Assembly (NCBI RefSeq): GCF_023100905.1
Contig: NZ_CP064686.1
Location: forward strand, 806,001-870,000
DNA: 64,000 nt
Direction of reading: 5' to 3'
Source of the DNA: Bradyrhizobium sp. 4
GTDB lineage: Bacteria; Pseudomonadota; Alphaproteobacteria; Rhizobiales; Xanthobacteraceae
This document shows, in pieces, positions 43,013-50,624 of this stretch. The notes below the pieces were generated by a model. That model saw nothing but the letters and a program-made list of their open reading frames with translations. It was not told where the DNA came from and did no database searches. Position numbers and translations under genes: made by a program. Numbering within the stretch: position 1 is the first letter of the stretch; each line of letters starts with the position of its first letter.

Positions 43013-43522
43013 ATGGAACGTTTGCAAGCCGAAGGCGCTCTCGTTCAACTCAGCGAGCGGTTCACTAATTCTGCGGCGTTCGGCGTCCTGTTCCGCGAGG
43101 GCATGGACCTGGTCGAGGAGACCGCCGCCTATCTCGATGGCGCCGGCCGCACCGAGGCCAAGGCGCTCGATCGCGCCGTCAGCCTCACCTATGCGACCGA
43201 GAGCATGCGTCTGACCACCCGCCTGATGCAACTCGCCTCATGGCTGCTGCTGCACCGCGCCGTCAAGGAAGGCGAGATGACGTTGGGCCAGGCCAACCGC
43301 GAAAAAACCAAGGTCAAGCTCTCCGCCGCCGATCCCGGCTCCACCGACAGCATCGAGAAGCTGCCGTCGCAGCTCCAGGATCTGATCCATCGCTCGATGA
43401 GCCTCCAGACCCGCGTGCGCCGCCTGGACACCACCATCCACACCCCGCCGGTCGATCATTCCTCGATCGGCAACCCGCTGGTGCCGCATCTCAACGCACT
43501 GAAGGCGGCATTCGAGCGGTAA
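43013..43522 (+). CDS. rcdA: RcdA/DUF1465 regulator of CtrA degradation
   Basis: Predicted 169-residue helical cytosolic protein of the DUF1465/RcdA family. Helices span MERLQAEGALVQLSERF, LFREGMDLVEETAAYL and SMRLTTRLMQLASWLLLHRA, and residues 120-169 are extended. In Caulobacter RcdA, with PopA and CpdR, delivers the cell-cycle regulator CtrA to ClpXP. PopA binds cyclic di-GMP, produced and removed by enzymes such as those at 36-41 kb here, but no direct link is proven. The ATG follows GGGGCGTTAACC. Confidence 0.88.
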   Translation: MERLQAEGALVQLSERFTNSAAFGVLFREGMDLVEETAAYLDGAGRTEAKALDRAVSLTYATESMRLTTRLMQLASWLLLHRAVKEGEMTLGQANREKTKVKLSAADPGSTDSIEKLPSQLQDLIHRSMSLQTRVRRLDTTIHTPPVDHSSIGNPLVPHLNALKAAFER

Positions 43523-43528
43523 GCTCCC

Positions 43529-43547
43529 GTCATTGCGACGAGCGTCC
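43529..43547. repeat. Truncated family 4 repeat remnant
   Basis: CGTCATTGCGACGAGCGTC matches the left end of the palindrome at 36122 with few changes, then stops. It immediately precedes the bidirectional terminator. Confidence 0.6.
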
Positions 43548-43560
43548 CCCCAAAACAAAA

Positions 43561-43589
43561 AACGCCCCCGGCTCTCCGGGGGCGTTTTT
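43561..43589. terminator. Bidirectional terminator between rcdA and rpmE
   Basis: Arms AACGCCCCCGG (43561-43571) and CCGGGGGCGTT (43576-43586) with loop CTCT, an A-rich tract before and a T tract after. It serves the rightward rcdA and the leftward rpmE. Confidence 0.9.
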
Positions 43590-43612
43590 CGTCTCCAGCC
43601 GCGAGGGCCGGA

Positions 43613-43840
43613 TCAATCCTTTTTGAGAAAGCCCGAAAACTTCTTCTGGAAGCGCGAGACGCGGCCGCCGCGATCCATCAGCTGCGCGTTGCCGCCGGTC
43701 CAGGCCGGGTGCGACTTGGGGTCGATGTCGAGGTTCAGCGTGTCGCCTTCCTTGCCCCAGGTGGAGCGGGTCAGGTACTCGGTTCCGTCGGTCATCACGA
43801 CCTTAATCGTATGATAGTTCGGGTGAATTTCGGCTTTCAT
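43613..43840 (-). CDS. rpmE: Ribosomal protein L31 (cysteine-free type)
   Basis: Predicted 75-residue 50S subunit protein. MKAEIHPNYHTIKVVMTDG is the usual L31 start, and STWGKEGDTLNLDIDPKSHP is followed by WTGGNAQLMDRGGRVSRF and the KKF tail. The four zinc-binding Cys of the C+ type are absent, as in C- L31 proteins that do not bind zinc. It ends at the bidirectional terminator and starts 22 bases before an AT-poor promoter region at 43862-43950. Confidence 0.97.
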   Translation of the reverse strand: MKAEIHPNYHTIKVVMTDGTEYLTRSTWGKEGDTLNLDIDPKSHPAWTGGNAQLMDRGGRVSRFQKKFSGFLKKD

Positions 43841-43952
43841 GGCAATTCCTCGGCGCCCCGGCGCCTCACTTGAGTGGCTATCGAATGACGGATTTGGCGG
43901 GGTCTATACCCCACGGGCCCCTGTAAAACAAGCCATTGCAGAGCCTTTGGGG

Positions 43953-43980
43953 CCTTAGGGGACCGGGCGGCCCCCTAAGG
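43953..43980. promoter_or_regulatory. Inverted repeat CCTTAGGGG/CCCCTAAGG upstream of the ABC exporter
   Basis: Nine-base arms (43953-43961 and 43972-43980) surround a GC-rich 10-base centre, between the divergent rpmE and exporter genes. It may be an operator or a short stem in a 5' leader; neither is shown. Confidence 0.4.
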
Positions 43981-44058
43981 GACATCCCGGATTTGCCACG
44001 CCTGCTCGCGCGGCCTATCTGGAGCAGACTACCTCTCTTTGTCTTTTGGTCGGATCTC

Positions 44059-45885
44059 ATGAGCGCAGTAGAACGGCTTGAAACCGGGCCCGCGGAGGCC
44101 CCGTCGATCGAGGCCGACCTGGTCGAGGCGCCGGCGAAGAGCCGCGCGAAGCTGCGGCCGCTGCTGGCGCTTGCGCCCTATGTCGCGCGCTATCGCGGCC
44201 GGGCTGCGCTGGCCTTCGTGGCGCTGACGATCGCGGCGCTGACCACCCTGCTGGTGCCAGTCGCGGTGCGCAGGATGATCGACTTCGGCCTGACGCCTGA
44301 AGGCATCGAGCTGATCAACAGCTATTTCTCGGTGATGATCGCCGTCGTCGCCGTGCTCGCACTCGCGAGCGCCGCGCGCTACTACCTCGTGATGACGATC
44401 GGCGAGCGCATCGTTGCCGATCTCAGGCGCGACGTCTTCGCCCATCTGTTGTCGCTGTCGCCGGCCTTCTTCGATTCCGCGCGCAGCGGCGAGCTGGTGT
44501 CGCGCCTGACCGCCGACACCACCCAGATCAAATCCTCTGTCGGCGCCTCGGTCTCGATCGCACTGCGCAACCTGATGATGTTCTTCGGTGCCGCGGCGAT
44601 GATGGTGATCACCAGCCCGCGGCTATCAGGCTTCGTGCTGCTCGCCATTCCCCTGATCGTGCTGCCGCTGGTCGCCTTCGGGCGCTGGGTGCGGCGGCTG
44701 TCGCGCAATGCGCAGGACACGCTGGCCGAGGCCTCCGCCTATGCGAGCGAACTCGTCGGTGCGATCCGTACCGTGCAGGCCTATACCAGCGAGAGCCTCG
44801 CCGAGAGGCGCTTCGGCGGCGAGGTCGAGCAGGCCTATGAGGCCGCGCGCACCTCCACGCAGGCGCGCGCCGTGCTCACGGCCATCATCATCTTCATCGT
44901 GTTCGCAAGCGTGGTCGCGATCCTCTGGATCGGCTCGCACGACGTGCTGACCGGCACCATCACGCCGGGCCGGCTCGGCCAGTTCGTGCTCTATGCGGCC
45001 TTCGCCGCGGCCGGCCTCGGCCAGCTCAGCGAGGTCTGGGGCGAGATATCGGCGGCATCAGGCGCTGCCGAGCGCCTGTTCGAGATCCTGCATGTGCAGC
45101 CCGACATCACCGCGCCCACCTCGCCGCGCGCGCTGCCGGTGCCGGCGCGCGGCGAAGTCGGCTTCGACCATGTCAGCTTCGCCTATCCGGCACGGCGCGA
45201 CGTCAATGTGCTCGATGCCATCTCGTTCACCGTGCGCCCCGGCGAGAAGGTCGCCATCGTCGGTCCGTCCGGCGCCGGCAAGAGCACGATCTTTCATCTG
45301 CTGTTGCGCTTCTACGATCCGCGCAGCGGCGCGATCTCGCTCGACGGCGTGCCGGTCAAATCCGCAGATCCCCGCGATTTCCGCTCGCGCGTCGCCCTGG
45401 TGCCGCAGGAATCCAACGTGTTTGCCGCAAGCGCCCGCGACAACATCCGCTTCGGCCGGCCCGATGCTACCGACGCCGAGGTCGAGCGTGCCGCCGAGCT
45501 CGCGCACGCCGCCGAGTTCATTCGCCGCCTGCCCGAAGGTTTTGACACCCCGCTCGGCGAGCGCGGCGTGACGCTGTCCGGGGGCCAGCGCCAGCGCATC
45601 GCGATCGCGCGTGCGATCCTGCGCGATGCGCCGCTTCTCCTGCTCGATGAAGCCACCTCCGCGCTCGATGCCGAAAGCGAGACGCTGGTGCAGACCGCGC
45701 TGGAAGAACTGATGCGCCACCGCACCACGCTGGTGATCGCGCACCGCCTCGCCACCGTGCTGTCGTGCGATCGCATCCTGGTGATGGACCAGGGCAGGAT
45801 CGTCGAGCAGGGCACGCATGCGGAGCTCGTGGCCGCGAACGGACTCTATGCCAGGCTGGCGCGGTTGCAGTTCGAGGGGGCGTGA
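44059..45885 (+). CDS. ABC-type exporter, fused permease-ATPase
   Basis: Predicted 608-residue half-transporter of the MsbA/ABCB type. About six helices lie between residues 45 and 315, with an intracellular coupling region ARYYLVMTIGERIVADLRRD. The NBD has Walker A GPSGAGKST near residue 404, signature LSGGQRQR near 507, Walker B LLLLDEATSALD near 527 and switch His AHRLATV. It would homodimerise and export a lipid or other hydrophobic compound; substrate unknown. The ATG at 44059 (MSAVERLE) is taken as start because the upstream frame is not family-like. Confidence 0.93.
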   Translation: MSAVERLETGPAEAPSIEADLVEAPAKSRAKLRPLLALAPYVARYRGRAALAFVALTIAALTTLLVPVAVRRMIDFGLTPEGIELINSYFSVMIAVVAVLALASAARYYLVMTIGERIVADLRRDVFAHLLSLSPAFFDSARSGELVSRLTADTTQIKSSVGASVSIALRNLMMFFGAAAMMVITSPRLSGFVLLAIPLIVLPLVAFGRWVRRLSRNAQDTLAEASAYASELVGAIRTVQAYTSESLAERRFGGEVEQAYEAARTSTQARAVLTAIIIFIVFASVVAILWIGSHDVLTGTITPGRLGQFVLYAAFAAAGLGQLSEVWGEISAASGAAERLFEILHVQPDITAPTSPRALPVPARGEVGFDHVSFAYPARRDVNVLDAISFTVRPGEKVAIVGPSGAGKSTIFHLLLRFYDPRSGAISLDGVPVKSADPRDFRSRVALVPQESNVFAASARDNIRFGRPDATDAEVERAAELAHAAEFIRRLPEGFDTPLGERGVTLSGGQRQRIAIARAILRDAPLLLLDEATSALDAESETLVQTALEELMRHRTTLVIAHRLATVLSCDRILVMDQGRIVEQGTHAELVAANGLYARLARLQFEGA

Positions 45886-45921
45886 GGCGAGGGCGGGTTC
45901 GGACTGCTGCCCCACTCACAG

Positions 45922-46023
45922 TGTCATCGCCCGCGAAGGCGGACGATCCAGTACTCCGAGACCGTCGTGATCAATCGAGAAGCCGCGGCGTACTGGATTC
46001 CCCGCCTTCGCGGGGAATGACAG
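45922..46023. repeat. Palindromic intergenic repeat family 1, copy C (inverted)
   Basis: Reads TGTCATCGCCCGCGAAGGCG to GCGGGGAATGACAG. The asymmetric centre (CTCCGAGACC then GCCGCGGCG) is the reverse complement of that in copies A and B, so this copy is in the opposite orientation. The rest of 45886-46190 holds no gene. Confidence 0.85.
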
Positions 46024-46190
46024 CGGAGATTTTGGAAGGCGCGTCGCGCCACATCGTCTTCGTGAGTGCATGCTGCCTTGCAGTTCCCCCGGATGTGGCG
46101 CCTAATCAGGTATCGCCGGCCAAAGGCTCGTCCATAGGCGTCGGTGCCTGAGAGATGATTTGCGCTCCCGCCTCAACGGGAGTGCGCATC

Positions 46191-46493
46191 ATGGCCCAGC
46201 CATACAGCGAAGAGACCCGCGAACTCCTGGAGCGGGCGCAGCGAACGATCAACGAGTCGATCGAGCTTCGCGAAGAAAGCCGCCACGCGATCCTCAAAGC
46301 CAAGAGCTGGCAGTTCGAGCTCGAACTCCGCCTGAGCCGAGAGCGCGTCACGGCGAGTTACGCGACAGCGCCGATCACCGACACTTCGGCGACAGCGCCG
46401 GCACATTCGGCCACGGCCAGTTCTTCCAGCTCCCGTCCTCATCAACGCAGGCCGATGGCCCAAGGCCGTTCGTCGGAGCACTCGACGTCTTGA
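46191..46493 (+). CDS. Small conserved hypothetical protein with low-complexity tail
   Basis: Predicted 100-residue protein. Residues 1-60 look conserved: MAQPYSEETRELLERAQRT, an amphipathic Glu/Arg-rich helix, and FELELRLSRERV. The last 40 residues (SATAPAHSATASSSSS) are Ser/Ala low complexity and overlap the opposite-strand gene at 46375-46596. GGGAG precedes the ATG by 8 bases. The tail may come from a lost stop codon. Function unknown. Confidence 0.65.
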   Translation: MAQPYSEETRELLERAQRTINESIELREESRHAILKAKSWQFELELRLSRERVTASYATAPITDTSATAPAHSATASSSSSRPHQRRPMAQGRSSEHSTS

Positions 46494-46596
46494 CCGGCGT
46501 GGCGAGGCGCTGGTCGACATAGCTCGTGGAGACATATCCGGCGACGATGACGCCGAGCAGGACCGAAGATCCCTTGGCCAAATCGCTCAGTTTCAT
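46375..46596 (-). CDS. Small secreted or membrane-anchored protein
   Basis: Predicted 73-residue protein: MKLSDLAKGSSVLLGVIVAG is a signal or anchor segment, then YVSTSYVDQRLATPVKTSSA and a C-terminal part ending WPWPNVPALSPKCR with two cysteines. GGAG lies 8 bases before the ATG at 46596. It overlaps the end of the 46191 gene by 119 bases in antisense; its own protein-like features favour it in the overlap. A weak EcfG-like motif (GGATC-N17-CGTT) lies upstream. Function unknown. Confidence 0.6.
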   Translation of the reverse strand: MKLSDLAKGSSVLLGVIVAGYVSTSYVDQRLATPVKTSSAPTNGLGPSACVDEDGSWKNWPWPNVPALSPKCR

Positions 46597-46692
46597 CGGT
46601 CATCTCCATCCGCTTGCCGGCGCAACTTCCGGGCACAACGACTAGCTGACGTCCTGGGATCCCGACGTGACGGCCGTCACGCCCGCCAGAAT

Positions 46693-47139
46693 CTAAGGTT
46701 GCCAAATCATCTTCAGCACCGGACGTCCCGAGGTCGGATTCACCTCGTCGCCGGCATGCGCGAAGCCGTTGCGCTCATAGAAGCGGATGGCGCGGCTGTT
46801 GTCCTTGTTGACGAGCAGTGTCACGCCGGTCGGTGACAGACGCTTGGCCTCGTCCACCAGCAGCCGCGCCGCATCCGAGCCCCAATGCGCGGGATCGACA
46901 ACGAGCTGGTCGAGATAGCCGTAGCCGTCGATGGTGACGAAGCCCGTGAGTGCGCCGTCCTGCTCCGCCACCACGATCGAAGCCTTCGGCACCAGCTCCT
47001 TGCGCCAGCGTTCGCGCCACCAGTCCAGCCGTGCCGCGAAGTCGATCTGCGGATAGGCCTGCTGCCAGGTGCGATGCCAGAGATCGATTGAGGCGGCCTC
47101 GTCCGCGGGAAGGTAAGGACGAAGATGGGGGGCGCTCAC
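46693..47139 (-). CDS. GNAT family N-acetyltransferase
   Basis: Predicted 148-residue acetyl-CoA-dependent acetyltransferase. The fold shows LTGFVTIDGYGYLDQLVVDP, the acetyl-CoA loop in GSDAARLLVDEAK, and NSRAIRFYERNGF at the end. The start is a GTG at 47139 (SAPHLRPYLPADEAA), one base overlapping the OmpA-like gene stop. It is the third gene of the leftward motor-like transcript. The substrate is unknown; adjacency suggests protein or small-molecule acylation tied to that pair. Confidence 0.85.
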   Translation of the reverse strand: MSAPHLRPYLPADEAASIDLWHRTWQQAYPQIDFAARLDWWRERWRKELVPKASIVVAEQDGALTGFVTIDGYGYLDQLVVDPAHWGSDAARLLVDEAKRLSPTGVTLLVNKDNSRAIRFYERNGFAHAGDEVNPTSGRPVLKMIWQP

Positions 47140-48167
47140 TACCGCTCCGTCAGCTTCAGCTCGATGCGGCGGTTGCGCTTGTAGGCGTCCTCGGTGTTGG
47201 CGGTGTCGAGCGGCTGGAATTCGCCGAAGCCGGCGGCGACAAGGCGCTGGGCGGGCACGCCGAGCGAGATCAGGTACTGCACCACCGAGATCGAACGGGC
47301 GGCCGAGAGGTCCCAATTCGACTTGAAATTCGCACCGTTGACCGGACGCACGTCGGTGTGGCCGTCGACGCGCAGCACCCAGGGGATCTCGTTCGGGATC
47401 TTCTTGTCGAGATCGATCAGTGCGGCCGCGAGCGTGTCGAGCTCGGCGCGGCCTTCGGGCAGCAACACCGCCTGTCCGGTGTCGAAGAACACTTCGGACT
47501 GGAACACGAAGCGGTCGCCGACGATGCGGATGTCGGGGCGGTTACCAAGGATGGCGCGCAGGCGGCCGAAGAATTCCGAGCGGTAGCGCGACAATTCCTG
47601 CACCCGCTGCGCCAGGGCGACATTCAGGCGAGACCCCAGATCGGCAATTCGATTCTGCGATTCCTTGTCGCGCTTCTCACTGACGTCGAGCGCTTCTTCC
47701 AGCGCCGCTAGCTGCCGCCGCAGCGCGCTGATCTGCTGGTTCAGCACCTCGATCTGCGCCAGCGCACGGGCCGAAACCACCTTCTCGGAGTCCAGCGCCT
47801 TGCCGAGCTCGGAGGATTTGCCCTGCGCATCGTTGCCGGCGGCGGCGAGCCCGTCATAGAGGCCCTTGATGCGATCGCGTTCGCTCTCGGCCGAGGCGAG
47901 GCCGGCTTTCAGCGACGAAACCTGGTCGTCGAGCGTGAGCTTGCCGAGCTTCTCCAGCGACAGCAGTTCGTTGAGCTGCGCGATCTTGGCGTTGAGCTGC
48001 TCCAGCGCCTTGTCCTTGCCGGTGACCTCCTGCGACAGGAAGAACTGCACGACCAGGAACACCGACAGCAGGAACACGATCGACAGCACCAGCGTCGACA
48101 GCGCGTCGACGAAGCCGGGCCAGTAGTTGAAGGAGGTATCGCCGCGGCGGCCGCGCGCCAGTGCCAT
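47139..48167 (-). CDS. MotB/OmpA-like peptidoglycan-binding stator protein
   Basis: Predicted 342-residue inner-membrane protein with one transmembrane helix near residues 18-40 starting GFVDALSTLV. Asp21 in the membrane segment corresponds to the ion-carrying Asp of MotB. A long coiled coil spans residues 45-190, followed by an OmpA_C domain (FDTGQAVLLPEGRAELD; LRVDGHTDVRPV; NRRIELKL) that anchors to peptidoglycan. The start at 48167 lies 4 bases after the MotA-like stop. It is probably a stator of a rotary ion-driven motor, but not the flagellar motor. Confidence 0.9.
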   Translation of the reverse strand: MALARGRRGDTSFNYWPGFVDALSTLVLSIVFLLSVFLVVQFFLSQEVTGKDKALEQLNAKIAQLNELLSLEKLGKLTLDDQVSSLKAGLASAESERDRIKGLYDGLAAAGNDAQGKSSELGKALDSEKVVSARALAQIEVLNQQISALRRQLAALEEALDVSEKRDKESQNRIADLGSRLNVALAQRVQELSRYRSEFFGRLRAILGNRPDIRIVGDRFVFQSEVFFDTGQAVLLPEGRAELDTLAAALIDLDKKIPNEIPWVLRVDGHTDVRPVNGANFKSNWDLSAARSISVVQYLISLGVPAQRLVAAGFGEFQPLDTANTEDAYKRNRRIELKLTER

Positions 48168-48171
48168 GTCG

Positions 48172-49209
48172 TTAACCCTTCTCGGGCTGACGCGCGATGC
48201 GCTCCAGCAGGCGCCGGATCTCGCGGTTCTGCTCGCCCTGGCCGTCGGCCCATTCACGGATCATCTGCTGTTCGGTCCGCATATGCGAGACCAGCGCCTG
48301 GATGGCTTCGGCGAGGCTCGCCATCGCTGCGGTGGTGCCGCGGCTGCCGCTGCCTTCCTCGAGCACCGTGCGCAAGCGCTCGACGACGGCCTGAAGCTCG
48401 CCGCTGGCAATGCCACCGCCGCCACCGCCGGAGGCGACCGCCACCTCGCCGTTGCCATATTCGCGCACGGTGGTGGCAAGCCAGTCTTCGAGATCGGTGT
48501 AGAAACGGTTCTGCGCCTGGCTCGATTGCAAATCGAGGAAGCCGAGGATGAGCGAGCCGGCAAGGCCGAACAGCGAGCTCGAGAACGAGATGCCCATGCC
48601 GCCGAGCGGGGCGGCCAGCCCCTCTTTCAGCGTGTCGAACAGGGCGCCGGAATCGCCCCCGACCTTGAGCCCGTCGATCACCTTGCCGACCGAGCCGACC
48701 GTTTCGATCAGGCCCCAGAAGGTGCCGAGGAGGCCGAGGAAGACCAGAAGCCCGGTCATGTAGCGGGAGATGTCGCGGGCCTCGTCGAGGCGGGTCGCGA
48801 TCGAATCGAGCAGGTGCCGCATGGTGGTCTGGGTGATCGACATCCGCCCGGTGCGCTCGCCGCCGAGGATCATCGCCATCGGAGCCAGCAGCTTGGGGTG
48901 GCGGGCGGGCGCAAGGCCGGGATCGGCGATGCGGAAATTGTTGACCCAGGACACTTCGGGGTACAGCCGGATCACCTGGCGGAAGGCCAGGATGATACCG
49001 ATGAACAGCACTCCGCCGATCAGGGCATTGAGCCCGGGATTGGCGAAGAAGGCCTGGATGATCTGCTTGTAGAGCACCACCCCGACCAGGGCGCAGAGCA
49101 CCAGGAAGACCAGCATCCGCACCAGGAAGACGCTGGGCGAGGATAGCTTGGTGTATTCGATGTCGAGGGAGGAGCGGGGCGAGGCGCCTGGCGGCATGGC
49201 CGGTATCAT
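48172..49209 (-). CDS. MotA/TolQ/ExbB-like membrane protein
   Basis: Predicted 345-residue inner-membrane protein. Two hydrophobic helices are near residues 30-75, a cytoplasmic domain follows, then helices near 155-180 (FLGLLGTFWGLIETVG) and 210-240 (GGMGISFSSSLFGLAGSLIL). This is the topology of MotA/TolQ proteins, which form pentamers around two MotB-type partners. The gene precedes the OmpA-like stator by 4 bases. N-terminus MIPAMPPGASP is polar; start 49209 lacks a strong ribosome site. It is cotranscribed with the stator and GNAT genes. Confidence 0.9.
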   Translation of the reverse strand: MIPAMPPGASPRSSLDIEYTKLSSPSVFLVRMLVFLVLCALVGVVLYKQIIQAFFANPGLNALIGGVLFIGIILAFRQVIRLYPEVSWVNNFRIADPGLAPARHPKLLAPMAMILGGERTGRMSITQTTMRHLLDSIATRLDEARDISRYMTGLLVFLGLLGTFWGLIETVGSVGKVIDGLKVGGDSGALFDTLKEGLAAPLGGMGISFSSSLFGLAGSLILGFLDLQSSQAQNRFYTDLEDWLATTVREYGNGEVAVASGGGGGGIASGELQAVVERLRTVLEEGSGSRGTTAAMASLAEAIQALVSHMRTEQQMIREWADGQGEQNREIRRLLERIARQPEKG

Positions 49210-49416
49210 CCGTTAACTTGCTTGCGGGGCGCACTATGGCACAGCGCCAGCCCAAAAAAAGCGCCGGATGCGCCGATTTCAGGGAGAGCTGGGGAACCCA
49301 AAGCTGAAACCGGGCTTTGGTAAGGACGTACTTTACAAATCGTCGGCATTCCACAGGTTCAAGTCGCACTTTTCCCCCTGGCGCCCAAAACCCGCCGCCC
49401 AAGACGGAGTCGTCGC

Positions 49417-50436
49417 ATGAGCGTCGTGTCCGCGATCATCGGGACTGCCGAACGGGTGCCGCTGCCTGATGTCGTGATCCGCGCGGCGATCCAGCGCCTG
49501 TGCTCGCGCACGGTGACGCGCCTGTCCGCGCTGGGCGGGGCCGACGATGCCACCTTCGCCGGGCGGATGATGCTGCGGCCGATCGCCGAGGACGCGGAGG
49601 CCGGGCATGACAAGGTGCCCGCTTCGGTCTTTGCGAAGGTGCTCGGTCCCAACCGCAAATACTCCTGCTGCTTCTACAAGACGGACGCGACCACCTTGCA
49701 GGAGGCCGAGGAGGAGGCGTTGCGCCAGACCGCCGAGCATGCCGCTCTCGCCGACGGCCAGACCATCCTCGAGCTCGGCTGCGGCTGGGGCTCGCTGTCG
49801 CTGTGGATGGCGCGACAGTTTCCGCACGCCAAGGTGACGGCGGTGTCGAGCTCGCAGGCGCAGCGCGCCCATATCGAGGAAGAGGCACGGCTGCGCGGTC
49901 TCCTCAACCTGCGGGTGGTCACGGCGGACATCAACGTGTTCGCGCCTGACGGTCAATTCGACCGCATCGTCTCGGTCGAGATGTTCGAGCACGTGATGAA
50001 CTGGCGCAAGCTGATGACGCGCCTGCGGTCATGGCTCGCGCCCGAGGGGCGCTTCTTCATGCACATCGTCGCCCATCGCTCCGGCTCTCATTTATTCGAC
50101 CGGGCCGATCGCGAAGACTGGATCGCGCAGCACGTCTTCACGGGCGGGCTGATGCCGAGCCATCACCTCGTCAGGCAATTCGACGATATCTTCACGGTCG
50201 AGAAGGAATGGTGCTGGAGCGGCACGCATTATCAGCGCACCGCCAACGACTGGCTCGCCAATTTCGACGCGCATCGCTGTTCAATCGAAGCGGCCTTGCG
50301 CAACATCCATGGCGAGGAGACCGGCCTGCGGATGCGACGCTGGCGCTGGTTCTTTCTCGCGACCTCGGGCCTGTTCGGCTATGCCGATGGAACCGAGTGG
50401 GGCGTCAGCCACTACCGGATGAAGGCGGCGGGATAA
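49417..50436 (+). CDS. SAM methyltransferase, CFA-synthase/coclaurine-NMT-like
   Basis: Predicted 339-residue class I methyltransferase. The SAM site is LELGCGWGSLS near residue 125, with adjacent VTAVSSSQAQRAHIEEEA. Further segments NRKYSCCFYKTDATTLQEAE, SVEMFEHVMNW and DWIAQHVFTGGLMPS closely match plant coclaurine N-methyltransferases, a branch of the cyclopropane fatty acid synthase superfamily. A bacterial substrate is not known; lipids or amines are both possible. GGAG lies before the ATG. Confidence 0.88.
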   Translation: MSVVSAIIGTAERVPLPDVVIRAAIQRLCSRTVTRLSALGGADDATFAGRMMLRPIAEDAEAGHDKVPASVFAKVLGPNRKYSCCFYKTDATTLQEAEEEALRQTAEHAALADGQTILELGCGWGSLSLWMARQFPHAKVTAVSSSQAQRAHIEEEARLRGLLNLRVVTADINVFAPDGQFDRIVSVEMFEHVMNWRKLMTRLRSWLAPEGRFFMHIVAHRSGSHLFDRADREDWIAQHVFTGGLMPSHHLVRQFDDIFTVEKEWCWSGTHYQRTANDWLANFDAHRCSIEAALRNIHGEETGLRMRRWRWFFLATSGLFGYADGTEWGVSHYRMKAAG

Positions 50437-50624
50437 GGCGCGGACACTCGAAAGAATTTGTTAAGCGTCTTTCGTTGCGCAAACGGCACACGCTGCGCGT
50501 TTTCTTTGCAGGAACATGTTGCGATTGTTGTCTGATCATTTCCGCTCGCCTATCGTCGTGGTTGTCCTTCGTGGACGACATAAATCCGCATCCCCGAACG
50601 GTGCGGACGCAATTGGAATGACGT

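Noticed and set aside
46693..49209. Zorya-type anti-phage system
   Set aside because: The MotA-like and OmpA-like pair resembles ZorA and ZorB, but there is no ZorC, ZorD or ZorE effector adjacent; the third gene is a GNAT acetyltransferase.
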